From: Maccoyibacter sp900556645
GTDB lineage: Bacteria > Bacillota > Clostridia > Lachnospirales > Lachnospiraceae
Assembly (NCBI GenBank): GCA_958349535.1
Contig: CATWDJ010000030.1
Coordinates: 1 to 23,675, forward strand
DNA: 23,675 nucleotides
Reading direction: 5' to 3'
Positions 14,991 to 22,040 of this stretch are shown one piece after another. The notes below the pieces were generated by a model. The model was given only the letters and a program-made list of their open reading frames with translations, made no database searches and was not told the DNA's origin. Position numbers and translations under genes: made by a program. Numbering within the stretch: the stretch's first letter is position 1; every line of letters begins with the position of its first letter.

Positions 14991-15061
14991 GTAACATATT
15001 TGTAATATTTTGTAACAAATATGAATAAAACTACACAACATTGCGTAACAATATGATAACA
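14991..15061. promoter_or_regulatory. Leader with repeated GTAACA sites and a WalR-like box
   Basis: GTAACA occurs at 14991, 15012 and 15045, and ATAACA at 15056. Read on the minus strand, 15061-15045 is TGTTAT-N5-TGTTAC, an exact fit to the WalR consensus TGTWAH-N5-TGTWAH. On the plus strand TGTAAT-N4-TGTAAC (15001-15016) is a near fit with a spacer one base short. CATATTTGT (14995-15003) and ACAAATATG (15015-15023) form a perfect 9-bp inverted repeat with no U-tract after it. The downstream gene is a cell wall hydrolase, the classical class of WalR targets. Confidence 0.45.
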
Positions 15062-15091
15062 ATTAAACGTTGTGCATGATGGAGGACAAAT

Positions 15092-16228
15092 ATGAAACCA
15101 GACAAGAAAGTGTTGGAGAGTGCAGTATTGGGGCTTGCCTTAGTATTGGTTACCACCTACACAGCAGTCGCAGCTCCGAAACAGGAAGCAGCAGGGGATT
15201 CACAGATAAGGGTTACATCAAATGGTACAGCAGGAGCAGTATCACAGCTTGTAAGCGGATTGGATGATACACAGACAGCATCCATTGAAAAGACGGATGT
15301 GGAAGTGGTTACAGCACCGCAGATGAGTGAGGAAGAGGCTGCATGGCAGAACCGCCTGATGGCAAATGTGGAAGAATCCTTAAATGTTCGTACGGAGCCA
15401 AACGAGGCAGCAGCTTTGGCAGGAAAACTCCGCAAGGGGGATGTAGCTGAGGTTGTGGAACGAATGGATGGGTGGGCACATATTACATCCGGAAATGTAG
15501 ACGGATATGTAAAAGATGAATTTTGTGTTTTCGGACAGGAGGCATATGCTTATGCAAAAGCCAACTGTACCACAAAAGCCACCGTATTAGAGGCGGGACT
15601 CCGCTTGAGATCAGAGGCAAATGAGGCTTCTTCTATTTATGACGTAGTAGCCCAGGGAGATACATTGACGGTAGCGGCAGATATGGAAGTGCCGGAAGGA
15701 TGGGTAGCTATCCAGTACGGAGACGGAATTGCCTATGTCAGTGCCCAGTATGTAGAGGTTGCCCTTTCCACAGGAACGGGAATTACCGTAGAGGAAGAGC
15801 AGGCAATCATTGCAAAGCACAAGGCAGAAGAAGAGGCGAAAAAAGCAGAACAAGCCAAAAAAGCTGCCACCACACAGAAGGCAGCCGTAGAGGCAAGCTA
15901 TGATGAGGTAACAATTTTAGGAGCTTTGATTCAGTTAGAGGCAGGAAATGAATGCTACGATGGTCAGGTTGCCGTAGGTGCCGTAGTAATGAACCGTGTC
16001 AGAAGCGGTTCCTATCCGAACAGTATTTCGGATGTGGTATACCAGAGAGGACAGTTTAGTGTGCGGGACAGAGTTGCAGGCGTTGCAGCCGGAGGAGTAA
16101 AATCTTCCTGTTTACAGGCGGCACAGCAGGCAATTAACGGAACCGATAACACAGGCGGAGCATTACAGTTTGCACCGGTAAGCAGCGGCAGAGGCGGCGT
16201 AGTAATCGGAAATCACGTATTTTACTAA
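15092..16228 (+). CDS. Secreted cell wall hydrolase: two SH3 domains plus SleB-type domain
   Basis: Encodes 378 residues. The N-terminal signal peptide (1-28, ending TAVAA) probably sends it out of the cell. Two bacterial SH3-type wall-binding domains follow: 88-146 (ESLNVRTEPNEAAALAGKL) and 159-224 (GLRLRSEANEASSIYDVV). A Lys/Ala/Glu linker (232-268) leads to a Hydrolase_2/SleB domain (272-378), with LIQLEAGNECYDGQVAVGAVVMNRV, Y-P-N-S-I-S-D-V-V-Y and GQFS. The glutamate pair E283/E287 lies where the family's catalytic glutamate is. Such enzymes cut peptidoglycan glycan strands; it need not be a spore gene. ATG 15092 follows GGAGGA (15081-15086). Confidence 0.88.
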   Translation: MKPDKKVLESAVLGLALVLVTTYTAVAAPKQEAAGDSQIRVTSNGTAGAVSQLVSGLDDTQTASIEKTDVEVVTAPQMSEEEAAWQNRLMANVEESLNVRTEPNEAAALAGKLRKGDVAEVVERMDGWAHITSGNVDGYVKDEFCVFGQEAYAYAKANCTTKATVLEAGLRLRSEANEASSIYDVVAQGDTLTVAADMEVPEGWVAIQYGDGIAYVSAQYVEVALSTGTGITVEEEQAIIAKHKAEEEAKKAEQAKKAATTQKAAVEASYDEVTILGALIQLEAGNECYDGQVAVGAVVMNRVRSGSYPNSISDVVYQRGQFSVRDRVAGVAAGGVKSSCLQAAQQAINGTDNTGGALQFAPVSSGRGGVVIGNHVFY

Positions 16229-16242
16229 AAATGCATAAAAGG

Positions 16243-16280
16243 ACAGTCATATGGGGATAACCTTGTATGGCTGTTTTTTT
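16243..16280 (+). terminator. Intrinsic terminator of the SleB-like gene
   Basis: ACAGTCATA (16243-16251) pairs with TATGGCTGT (16266-16274) with one wobble pair, with extra G-C and G-T pairs inside. A run of seven T (16274-16280) follows. Confidence 0.85.
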
Positions 16281-16287
16281 AATTTTC

Positions 16288-16316
16288 TTGTAATTATAGG
16301 TGAAATATAGTAAGAT
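16288..16316 (+). promoter_or_regulatory. Candidate promoter of the SPFH gene
   Basis: TTGTAA (16288-16293), a 17-base spacer and TAAGAT (16311-16316), between the SleB terminator and the SPFH start. Four of six bases match in each box. Confidence 0.4.
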
Positions 16317-16355
16317 GTAGGGAGAAAATTTAATGAAGAGACGGAGGAATAGAAT

Positions 16356-17297
16356 ATGGGTGGTATGGTAGCATTTATTGTATTGATCATTGTTCTTTTA
16401 TTGATAGCAGTATCCTGTATCAAGATTGTACCACAGGCACATGCGATGGTTATTGAGCGACTGGGAGGATATCTTGCAACATGGGGCGTAGGTATTCATT
16501 TCAAAGTACCATTTATTGACCGTGTGGCAAAGAAAGTGTTATTAAAGGAACAGGTAGTGGACTTTGCACCACAGCCGGTAATCACAAAGGATAACGTAAC
16601 TATGCGGATTGATACCGTAGTATATTTTCAGATTACAGATCCGAAGCTATTTGTCTATGGTGTAGATAATCCGATTATGGCAATCGAGAACCTGACAGCC
16701 ACAACACTGCGTAACATTATCGGTGATTTGGAACTGGATGAAACGCTGACATCCAGAGAGACCATTAATACCAAGATGCGAGCATCTTTAGATGTGGCAA
16801 CAGACCCTTGGGGAATCAAGGTAAACCGTGTGGAATTGAAAAACATTATTCCGCCGCAGGCAATTCAGGATGCCATGGAAAAACAGATGAAGGCAGAGCG
16901 TGAGAGACGTGAAGCCGTAACCAGAGCAGAGGGAGAGAAAACAGCAACAATCCTTGTAGCAGAAGGTAAGAAGGAATCTGCGATTTTGGATGCAGAGGCA
17001 GAGAAGCAGGCAGCTATCCTTCGTGCAGAGGCACGGAAAGAAGCGACCGTACGGGAGGCAGAAGGTCAGGCAGAGGCGATTCTGAAAATCCAGCAGGCAA
17101 ATGCAGATGGTTTGCGTTTCTTAAAGGAGGCAGCACCGGACGATGCAGTTCTTCAGCTTAAGAGTCTGGAGGCATTTGCAAAGGCAGCAGATGGAAAGGC
17201 AACAAAGATTATTATTCCATCCGAGATTCAGAGTGTGGCAGGTCTGGTAAAATCCATTACCGAGGTGGCAACCGACGTGCCGACTGATACGGAATAA
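16356..17297 (+). CDS. SPFH/stomatin-like membrane protein (QmcA type)
   Basis: Encodes 313 residues. One N-terminal membrane segment (4-21, VAFIVLIIVLLLIAVSC) precedes the SPFH/band 7 domain (about 22-180, VPQAHAMVIERLGGY to GIKVNRVELKNIIPP). A long Ala/Glu/Lys coiled coil (about 180-255) and a C-terminal tail of about 50 residues follow. Proteins of this family form large oligomeric cages or scaffolds at the membrane and influence proteases and microdomains; the partner is unknown. The usual neighbouring NfeD gene is absent. ATG 16356 has GGAGGA (16343-16348) before it. Confidence 0.93.
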   Translation: MGGMVAFIVLIIVLLLIAVSCIKIVPQAHAMVIERLGGYLATWGVGIHFKVPFIDRVAKKVLLKEQVVDFAPQPVITKDNVTMRIDTVVYFQITDPKLFVYGVDNPIMAIENLTATTLRNIIGDLELDETLTSRETINTKMRASLDVATDPWGIKVNRVELKNIIPPQAIQDAMEKQMKAERERREAVTRAEGEKTATILVAEGKKESAILDAEAEKQAAILRAEARKEATVREAEGQAEAILKIQQANADGLRFLKEAAPDDAVLQLKSLEAFAKAADGKATKIIIPSEIQSVAGLVKSITEVATDVPTDTE

Positions 17298-17338
17298 AAG
17301 AGTAATCCAAAGCGATTGCGTATTATAAGAGACAAAAA

Positions 17339-17377
17339 GGGCTGTTGGGTTTTCTCTGACAGCCCATTTGATATTTT
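17339..17377 (+). terminator. Hairpin in the argF leader
   Basis: GGGCTGT (17339-17345) pairs with ACAGCCC (17359-17365) around a 13-base loop, followed by ATTTGATATTTT. It lies after the SPFH gene and only 16 bases before the argF ribosome site. It could end the SPFH transcript or act as a partial, attenuator-like terminator; the U-tract is interrupted. No clear argF promoter was found between 17298 and 17393. Confidence 0.55.
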
Positions 17378-17393
17378 AGCAGGAGGCGGAATT

Positions 17394-18383
17394 ATGGACT
17401 TAAAAGGATATCATTTTTTGAAACTGAAAGATTATGAGCCGGAAGAGATTTTGTATCTCATTGACCTGGCGGAGCGTTTGAAGGCGAAGAAGAGACAGGG
17501 AATTATGCATAACAGTCTGGTGGGAAAAAACATTGCCTTGATTTTTGAAAAGACAAGTACCAGAACCCGCTGTGCCTTCGAGGTGGCAGCCCATGATTTG
17601 GGAATGCATGTTACATATTTGGATCCATCCGGTTCTCAGATTGGAAAAAAGGAAAGTATTGCGGATACAGCCAGAGTGCTGGGCAGAATGTTTGACGGTA
17701 TCGAGTACCGTGGCTATGGACAGGAAATCGTAGAAGAGTTGGCAGAACATGCGGGAGTTCCGGTGTGGAACGGACTGACCAACGAGTTCCATCCGACTCA
17801 GATGTTGGCGGATATGCTGACCATCCGTGAAAATTTTGGAAAATTAAAGGGAATTAAGCTGGTATATATGGGAGATGCCCGTTATAATATGGGTAATTCT
17901 TTGATGGTGACCTGTGCGAAATTGGGTATGCATTTTGTAGCGTGTACCTCCCAGAAATATTTCCCATCCAAAGAATTGGTGGATTATTGTGTGGATGTGG
18001 CAAGCTCCACAGGAGGAAGCATTACCTTGACGGAAAGCATTGAGGAAGGCACAAAGGATGCGGATGTTATTTATACGGATGTGTGGGTATCCATGGGAGA
18101 GCCGGAGGAAGTCTGGGAAGAGCGTATTCATGATTTGATGCCTTATCAGGTAAATGCAAAAGCTATGAGTAACGCCAAGGATACGGCAATCTTTATGCAT
18201 TGCCTGCCGGCATTCCATGACTTAAAGACCACCATCGGAAAAGAGATTTACGAGAAGTTCGGTATTTCCGAGATGGAGGTTACAGACGAAGTATTTGAAG
18301 GATCTCAGTCTGTGGTATTTGACGAGGCGGAAAACCGAATGCATACCATTAAAGCAGTTATGTTGGCAACCTTAGGAGAGTAA
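17394..18383 (+). CDS. argF: Ornithine carbamoyltransferase
   Basis: Encodes 329 residues. It joins carbamoyl phosphate and ornithine to make citrulline. Motifs: STRTR (55-59) for carbamoyl phosphate, HPTQ (133-136), DVWVSMGE (the SMG loop that marks ornithine rather than aspartate or putrescine as acceptor), and H269-C270-LPA with the conserved cysteine. No arcA or arcC is nearby, so a biosynthetic role is more likely than a catabolic (arcB) one. The frame is open back to 17316, but AGGAGG (17381-17386) places the start at ATG 17394. birA begins four bases after its stop. Confidence 0.96.
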   Translation: MDLKGYHFLKLKDYEPEEILYLIDLAERLKAKKRQGIMHNSLVGKNIALIFEKTSTRTRCAFEVAAHDLGMHVTYLDPSGSQIGKKESIADTARVLGRMFDGIEYRGYGQEIVEELAEHAGVPVWNGLTNEFHPTQMLADMLTIRENFGKLKGIKLVYMGDARYNMGNSLMVTCAKLGMHFVACTSQKYFPSKELVDYCVDVASSTGGSITLTESIEEGTKDADVIYTDVWVSMGEPEEVWEERIHDLMPYQVNAKAMSNAKDTAIFMHCLPAFHDLKTTIGKEIYEKFGISEMEVTDEVFEGSQSVVFDEAENRMHTIKAVMLATLGE

Positions 18384-18386
18384 AAC

Positions 18387-19364
18387 GTGAAATCAGAGAT
18401 ATTAGCGGTGCTGCGGAATACGGAAGATTATGTCTCCGGGCAGGAGCTGTGTGAGCGGTTCGGTGTGTCCAGAACTGCAGTATGGAAAGCCATTAATCAG
18501 CTAAAGGAGAGCGGCTATCAGATTGAAGCAGTCCAGAACAAAGGCTATCGTCTGGTGGCATCACCGGATATTATGAGTGTCAGTGAGTTGGAAAGTATCC
18601 GCCGTACCAAATGGGTGGGAAATAAAATCTATTATTTTGATAGTATTGATTCCACCAACAACTATGCAAAAAAAATAGCGGAAGAGGGAGAGCCGGAAGG
18701 TATTCTGATTGTGGCAGATGAACAGACTAAGGGCAGAGGAAGAAGAGGAAGGGTGTGGACTTCCCCTAAAGGAAGTGACATCTACATGACCTTAATCCTC
18801 AAGCCGGAGATAGAGCCAAACAATGCCTCGATGCTGACATTAGTGGTAGCCATGGCGGTTGCAAAAGGAATCCGTGACTGTACCGGTTTAGAGGCACAGA
18901 TAAAATGGCCCAATGACATTGTTATCCATGGAAAAAAGGTCTGCGGTATTCTTACAGAGATGAGCACCCAGATAGAATACATCAACTATATCGTTACGGG
19001 AGTCGGAATCAATGTACACTGTGAGCATTTTCCGAAGGAGGTGGAGGATATCGCAACCTCCATTTATCTGGAAAGCGGAAAAAGACAGAATCGGGCTCAG
19101 TTGATTGAAGCGGTCTGGGAAGCCTTTGAAGAATATTATGAAATTTACCTTCAAACCCAAGATATGCGTGGACTGGTCAATGAATACAACAGTCATCTGG
19201 CAAATATGCACAAACAGGTAAGAGTATTGGATCCCATAGACCCCTATGAAGGAAAGGCTATGGGAATTACGGAAAAGGGAGAATTGATCGTAGACACATG
19301 GGAATCCCGAAAACTGGTGTCCTCCGGCGAGGTATCTGTCAGAGGAATCGGTCATTATGTATAG
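18387..19364 (+). CDS. birA: Bifunctional biotin-protein ligase / biotin repressor
   Basis: Encodes 325 residues. The N-terminal winged helix (about 1-60, SGQELCERFGVSRTAVWKAINQL) should bind the biotin operator. The catalytic domain has the biotinoyl-AMP loop GRGRRGRVW (116-124), K173-WPND177, and ILTEMS further on. The C-terminal SH3-like domain ends the protein. It makes biotinyl-5'-AMP, attaches biotin to carboxylases, and represses biotin genes when loaded. The start is GTG 18387, with AGGAGAG (18374-18380) six bases before. It is four bases from argF and 15 from the next gene. Confidence 0.95.
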   Translation: MKSEILAVLRNTEDYVSGQELCERFGVSRTAVWKAINQLKESGYQIEAVQNKGYRLVASPDIMSVSELESIRRTKWVGNKIYYFDSIDSTNNYAKKIAEEGEPEGILIVADEQTKGRGRRGRVWTSPKGSDIYMTLILKPEIEPNNASMLTLVVAMAVAKGIRDCTGLEAQIKWPNDIVIHGKKVCGILTEMSTQIEYINYIVTGVGINVHCEHFPKEVEDIATSIYLESGKRQNRAQLIEAVWEAFEEYYEIYLQTQDMRGLVNEYNSHLANMHKQVRVLDPIDPYEGKAMGITEKGELIVDTWESRKLVSSGEVSVRGIGHYV

Positions 19365-19379
19365 AACAGGAGAACATTT

Positions 19380-19718
19380 ATGTATCAGGAAGAGGTTGTG
19401 CTGTGCGGTTCCAGTGCGTACAATAAAAAATATTACTTAAGTGAAGATTTTGAAGGACTTCCACAGGGGATACAGGACGAGTTGAAAATTATGTGTGTGC
19501 TGTATACCGAGGACGTGGGAGGAACCCTAGAGCTGGTATTTGATGAAGAGGGAAAACTCAGTTTTCGCACAGATGCCGATGAGGGTGACCTTCTCTATGA
19601 TGAGATAGGAAGTGTATTAAAAATCAAGCAGCTTCAGAGGGATAAAAGAGAGCTGTTGGAGGCGTTAGAGTTATACTTTAGGGTATTCTTTTTAGGAGAG
19701 GAATTTGAGGAGGAGTAA
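19380..19718 (+). CDS. DUF6145-type small acidic protein
   Basis: Encodes 112 residues, strongly acidic, with no membrane segment. It resembles the DUF6145 family found between birA and coaX in Lachnospiraceae; this is from recalled gene order and pattern, not a search. Conserved-looking parts are CGSSAYNKKYYLSEDFEGLP and the D-E-G-D-L-L-Y-D-E-I-G-S loop. The function is unknown; its context suggests cofactor or translation housekeeping. ATG 19380 follows AGGAGA (19368-19373). Its stop is four bases before the coaX ATG, and its last codons (GAGGAGGAG) supply the coaX ribosome site. Confidence 0.68.
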   Translation: MYQEEVVLCGSSAYNKKYYLSEDFEGLPQGIQDELKIMCVLYTEDVGGTLELVFDEEGKLSFRTDADEGDLLYDEIGSVLKIKQLQRDKRELLEALELYFRVFFLGEEFEEE

Positions 19719-19722
19719 AAAT

Positions 19723-20502
19723 ATGTTACTTGTAGTGGATGTAGGAAATACAAACATTACCTTAGGGGTATTTGAGAAAAAAGAACTGGTAACTACCTTT
19801 CGTCTTACCACGAAACATTCCAGAACATCGGATGAATATGCGGTTACCATGGCAGGGATTCTGCGGCAGAGTAATATAGAATTGAAGGACATTAGGGATG
19901 TAATTATTTCATCCGTAGTGCCGAATGTAATGCACTCACTGGTCAGTGCCTTTATCAAATATTTTGATATTCATCCGGTCATTGTGGAAGCCGGGATAAA
20001 GACAGGCATTAAAGTTGTGACAGAAAATCCAAAGCAGATTGGTGCGGACCGAATCGTAGATGCGGCGGCAGCCTACGGAATCTATGGTGGACCGGTGATT
20101 GTCATTGATTTTGGAACGGCAACCACCTATGATTTAGTAGATGATACAGGAGCTTTTTTGGCAGGAGTGACGGCACCGGGATTGCGGATATCCGCAAAGG
20201 CACTGTGGGAGGATGCCGCAAAGCTGCCGGAGATTGAAATCCGTAAGCCGGCAAGCATTTTAGCAAAAGAAACCATCAGCAGTATGCAGGCAGGACTGGT
20301 CTATGGTCAGATTGGACAGGCGGAATACATTATCCGTAAGATGAAAGAGGAATTTGGAAAAGAAGATATCAAGGTAATTGCCACCGGAGGTTTGGGAAGT
20401 ATTATCGCACCGGAGACAAAGGAAATCGATGTCTACGATCCAAATCTGAATTTGCAGGGCATGCGGCTGATATATGAAAAACAGAATCGGAGTGCAAATT
20501 AA
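19723..20502 (+). CDS. coaX: Type III pantothenate kinase
   Basis: Encodes 259 residues of the ASKHA fold. It phosphorylates pantothenate, the first step of coenzyme A synthesis; type III enzymes are not inhibited by CoA. Motifs: D6-VGNTN (phosphate 1), GADR at 107-110 (pantothenate site, with D109), and D129-FGTATTYD (phosphate 2). ATG 19723 is chosen over TTG 19705 because GAGGAGGAG lies between them. The stop and the dusB start overlap as TAATG. Confidence 0.95.
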   Translation: MLLVVDVGNTNITLGVFEKKELVTTFRLTTKHSRTSDEYAVTMAGILRQSNIELKDIRDVIISSVVPNVMHSLVSAFIKYFDIHPVIVEAGIKTGIKVVTENPKQIGADRIVDAAAAYGIYGGPVIVIDFGTATTYDLVDDTGAFLAGVTAPGLRISAKALWEDAAKLPEIEIRKPASILAKETISSMQAGLVYGQIGQAEYIIRKMKEEFGKEDIKVIATGGLGSIIAPETKEIDVYDPNLNLQGMRLIYEKQNRSAN

Positions 20503-21464
20503 TGGCGGCACTTAAGATAGGAAACGTAGAGTTAGAAAATCATTTGATATTGGGACCTATGGCAGGAGTAACAGACCTGCCATTTCGCTTGCTTTGTAAA
20601 GAACAGGGAGCGGGGCTGCTCTGTATGGAGATGGTCAGTGCCAAAGGTATTATGTACAACAACAAAAATACGGAGGTGCTGTTGTCCATAGATGAAAGAG
20701 AACATCCCGTATCCTTACAGCTTTTTGGTTCCGACCCGGATATCATCAGTGAACAGGCAAAGCGAATCGAAGAGCGTCCCTTTGATATTCTGGATATCAA
20801 CATGGGTTGTCCGGTTCCCAAAGTAGTCAACAACGGCGACGGTTCGGCACTTATGAAAAATCCGATTCTGGCAGGAGAAATCATTGAAAAAACCGTACGA
20901 GCAATCCAAAAGCCGGTAACGGTCAAAATAAGAAAAGGGTTTGACGAGGAGCATTGCAATGCGGTGGAGATGGCACATATTGCACAGGAAAGCGGTGCGG
21001 CGGCAGTCGCTGTCCACGGGAGAACCAGAGAGCGGTATTACTCGGGAGAAGCGGACTGGAATATTATCCGGCAGGTAAAGGAGGCGGTACACATTCCGGT
21101 TATTGGAAACGGGGATGTGCGGACACCGCAGGATGCAGAGCGTTTACAGAAGGAGACAGGCTGTGACGGAATTATGCTGGCAAGAGGAGCCCAGGGAAAT
21201 CCATGGATTTTCAAACAGATTCTCCATTATGAGCAGACAGGAGAATTGCTTCCGAAGCCGGAACCTGCAGAAGTGGTGGAAATGATACTCAGACATGCCA
21301 GAATGCAGATTGAGTTCAAAGGAGAGTACACGGGAATCCGGGAAATCCGAAAACATGCGGCATGGTATACCGCCGGATATAAAAATTCCGCAAGGCTGCG
21401 GGGGATGATTAACGAGGTTGAGAACTACGAGGATTTGGCAGAACTGCTGAAATCCTTGACATAA
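20502..21464 (+). CDS. dusB: tRNA-dihydrouridine synthase (DusB type)
   Basis: Encodes 320 residues: an FMN-dependent TIM barrel that reduces uridines in tRNA. It has LGPMAGVTDLPFRLL at the N-terminus, the catalytic cysteine C103 in DINMGCPVPKVV, the HGRTRERYYSG loop, IPVIGNGDV and the phosphate-binding GIMLARGAQGNPW. The C-terminal helical domain has GIREIRKHAAWY. The start ATG shares one base with the coaX stop, so translation is coupled. The last codons (TTG-ACA-TAA) form the -35 box of the greA promoter. Confidence 0.95.
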   Translation: MAALKIGNVELENHLILGPMAGVTDLPFRLLCKEQGAGLLCMEMVSAKGIMYNNKNTEVLLSIDEREHPVSLQLFGSDPDIISEQAKRIEERPFDILDINMGCPVPKVVNNGDGSALMKNPILAGEIIEKTVRAIQKPVTVKIRKGFDEEHCNAVEMAHIAQESGAAAVAVHGRTRERYYSGEADWNIIRQVKEAVHIPVIGNGDVRTPQDAERLQKETGCDGIMLARGAQGNPWIFKQILHYEQTGELLPKPEPAEVVEMILRHARMQIEFKGEYTGIREIRKHAAWYTAGYKNSARLRGMINEVENYEDLAELLKSLT

Positions 21465-21485
21465 ATGCCCAATGACGGGTATAAT
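21456..21485 (+). promoter_or_regulatory. greA-lysS promoter overlapping the end of dusB
   Basis: Perfect TTGACA (21456-21461), an 18-base spacer and perfect TATAAT (21480-21485). The -35 box is the last two codons of dusB. The leader to greA is about 57 bases with no terminator before it. Confidence 0.88.
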
Positions 21486-21548
21486 ACTATGAATGTAAAA
21501 AGCTAAATGAAGTAATATATTAAATAGAAAAGAAGGGTAAGACGGGTC

Positions 21549-22028
21549 ATGGATAAGAAAAATCTATTAACTTACGAAGGATTACAGAAATTAGAGAACG
21601 AATTACAGGACTTAAAAGTTGTAAGACGTAAGGAAGTTGCACAGAAAATCAAAGAGGCAAGAGAGCAGGGCGACTTGTCAGAGAACGCAGAGTATGATGC
21701 AGCAAAAGATGAGCAGCGTGATATCGAAGCTCGTATCGACGAGATTGAAAAAATCTTAAAGAACGCAGAAGTCGTAATTGAAGAGGAAGTAGACTTAGAC
21801 AAAATCAACGTAGGCTGCCGTGTAAAAATTTTGGATATGGAATTTGACGAGGAACTGGAGTACAAATTAGTAGGTTCCACAGAAGCCAACAGCTTAAAGG
21901 GTAAGATTTCCAACGAGTCACCGGTGGGACGTGCGTTAATCGGTGCCAAGGTAGGAGATACCGTTACTGTTGAGACACAGGCAGGAGATTTAAAATATAA
22001 AGTATTAGAGATTCAGAGATCAAATTAA
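21549..22028 (+). CDS. greA: Transcription elongation factor GreA
   Basis: Encodes 159 residues. The N-terminal coiled coil (about 1-76) contains the acidic tip region GDLSENAEYDAAKDEQ, where D and E of the family promote RNA cleavage by backtracked RNA polymerase. The C-terminal FKBP-like domain includes ISNESPVGRALIGAKVGDTV. It restarts stalled polymerase. AAGGG lies about 11 bases before ATG 21549, a rather distant ribosome site. lysS starts 12 bases after its stop. Confidence 0.96.
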   Translation: MDKKNLLTYEGLQKLENELQDLKVVRRKEVAQKIKEAREQGDLSENAEYDAAKDEQRDIEARIDEIEKILKNAEVVIEEEVDLDKINVGCRVKILDMEFDEELEYKLVGSTEANSLKGKISNESPVGRALIGAKVGDTVTVETQAGDLKYKVLEIQRSN

Positions 22029-22040
22029 AGGAGAACTAGA

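Noticed and set aside
15001..15016. TGTAAT-N4-TGTAAC as a plus-strand WalR box
   Set aside because: The spacer is four bases, not five, so it is counted only as supporting half-sites for the exact box at 15045-15061.
14947..15091. Riboswitch or T-box in the 145-base leader of the SleB-like gene
   Set aside because: Apart from the repeats and one inverted repeat, I see no conserved riboswitch core, and the gene class does not suggest one.
16333..16371. Twelve-codon frame (MKRRRNRIWVVW) overlapping the SPFH start
   Set aside because: The basic run comes from the purine-rich ribosome site itself, and there is no sign of control by it.
18888..19355. Minus-strand open frame (155 codons) inside birA
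   Set aside because: It lies antisense to a clear birA coding sequence with all motifs in place, and has no ribosome site.
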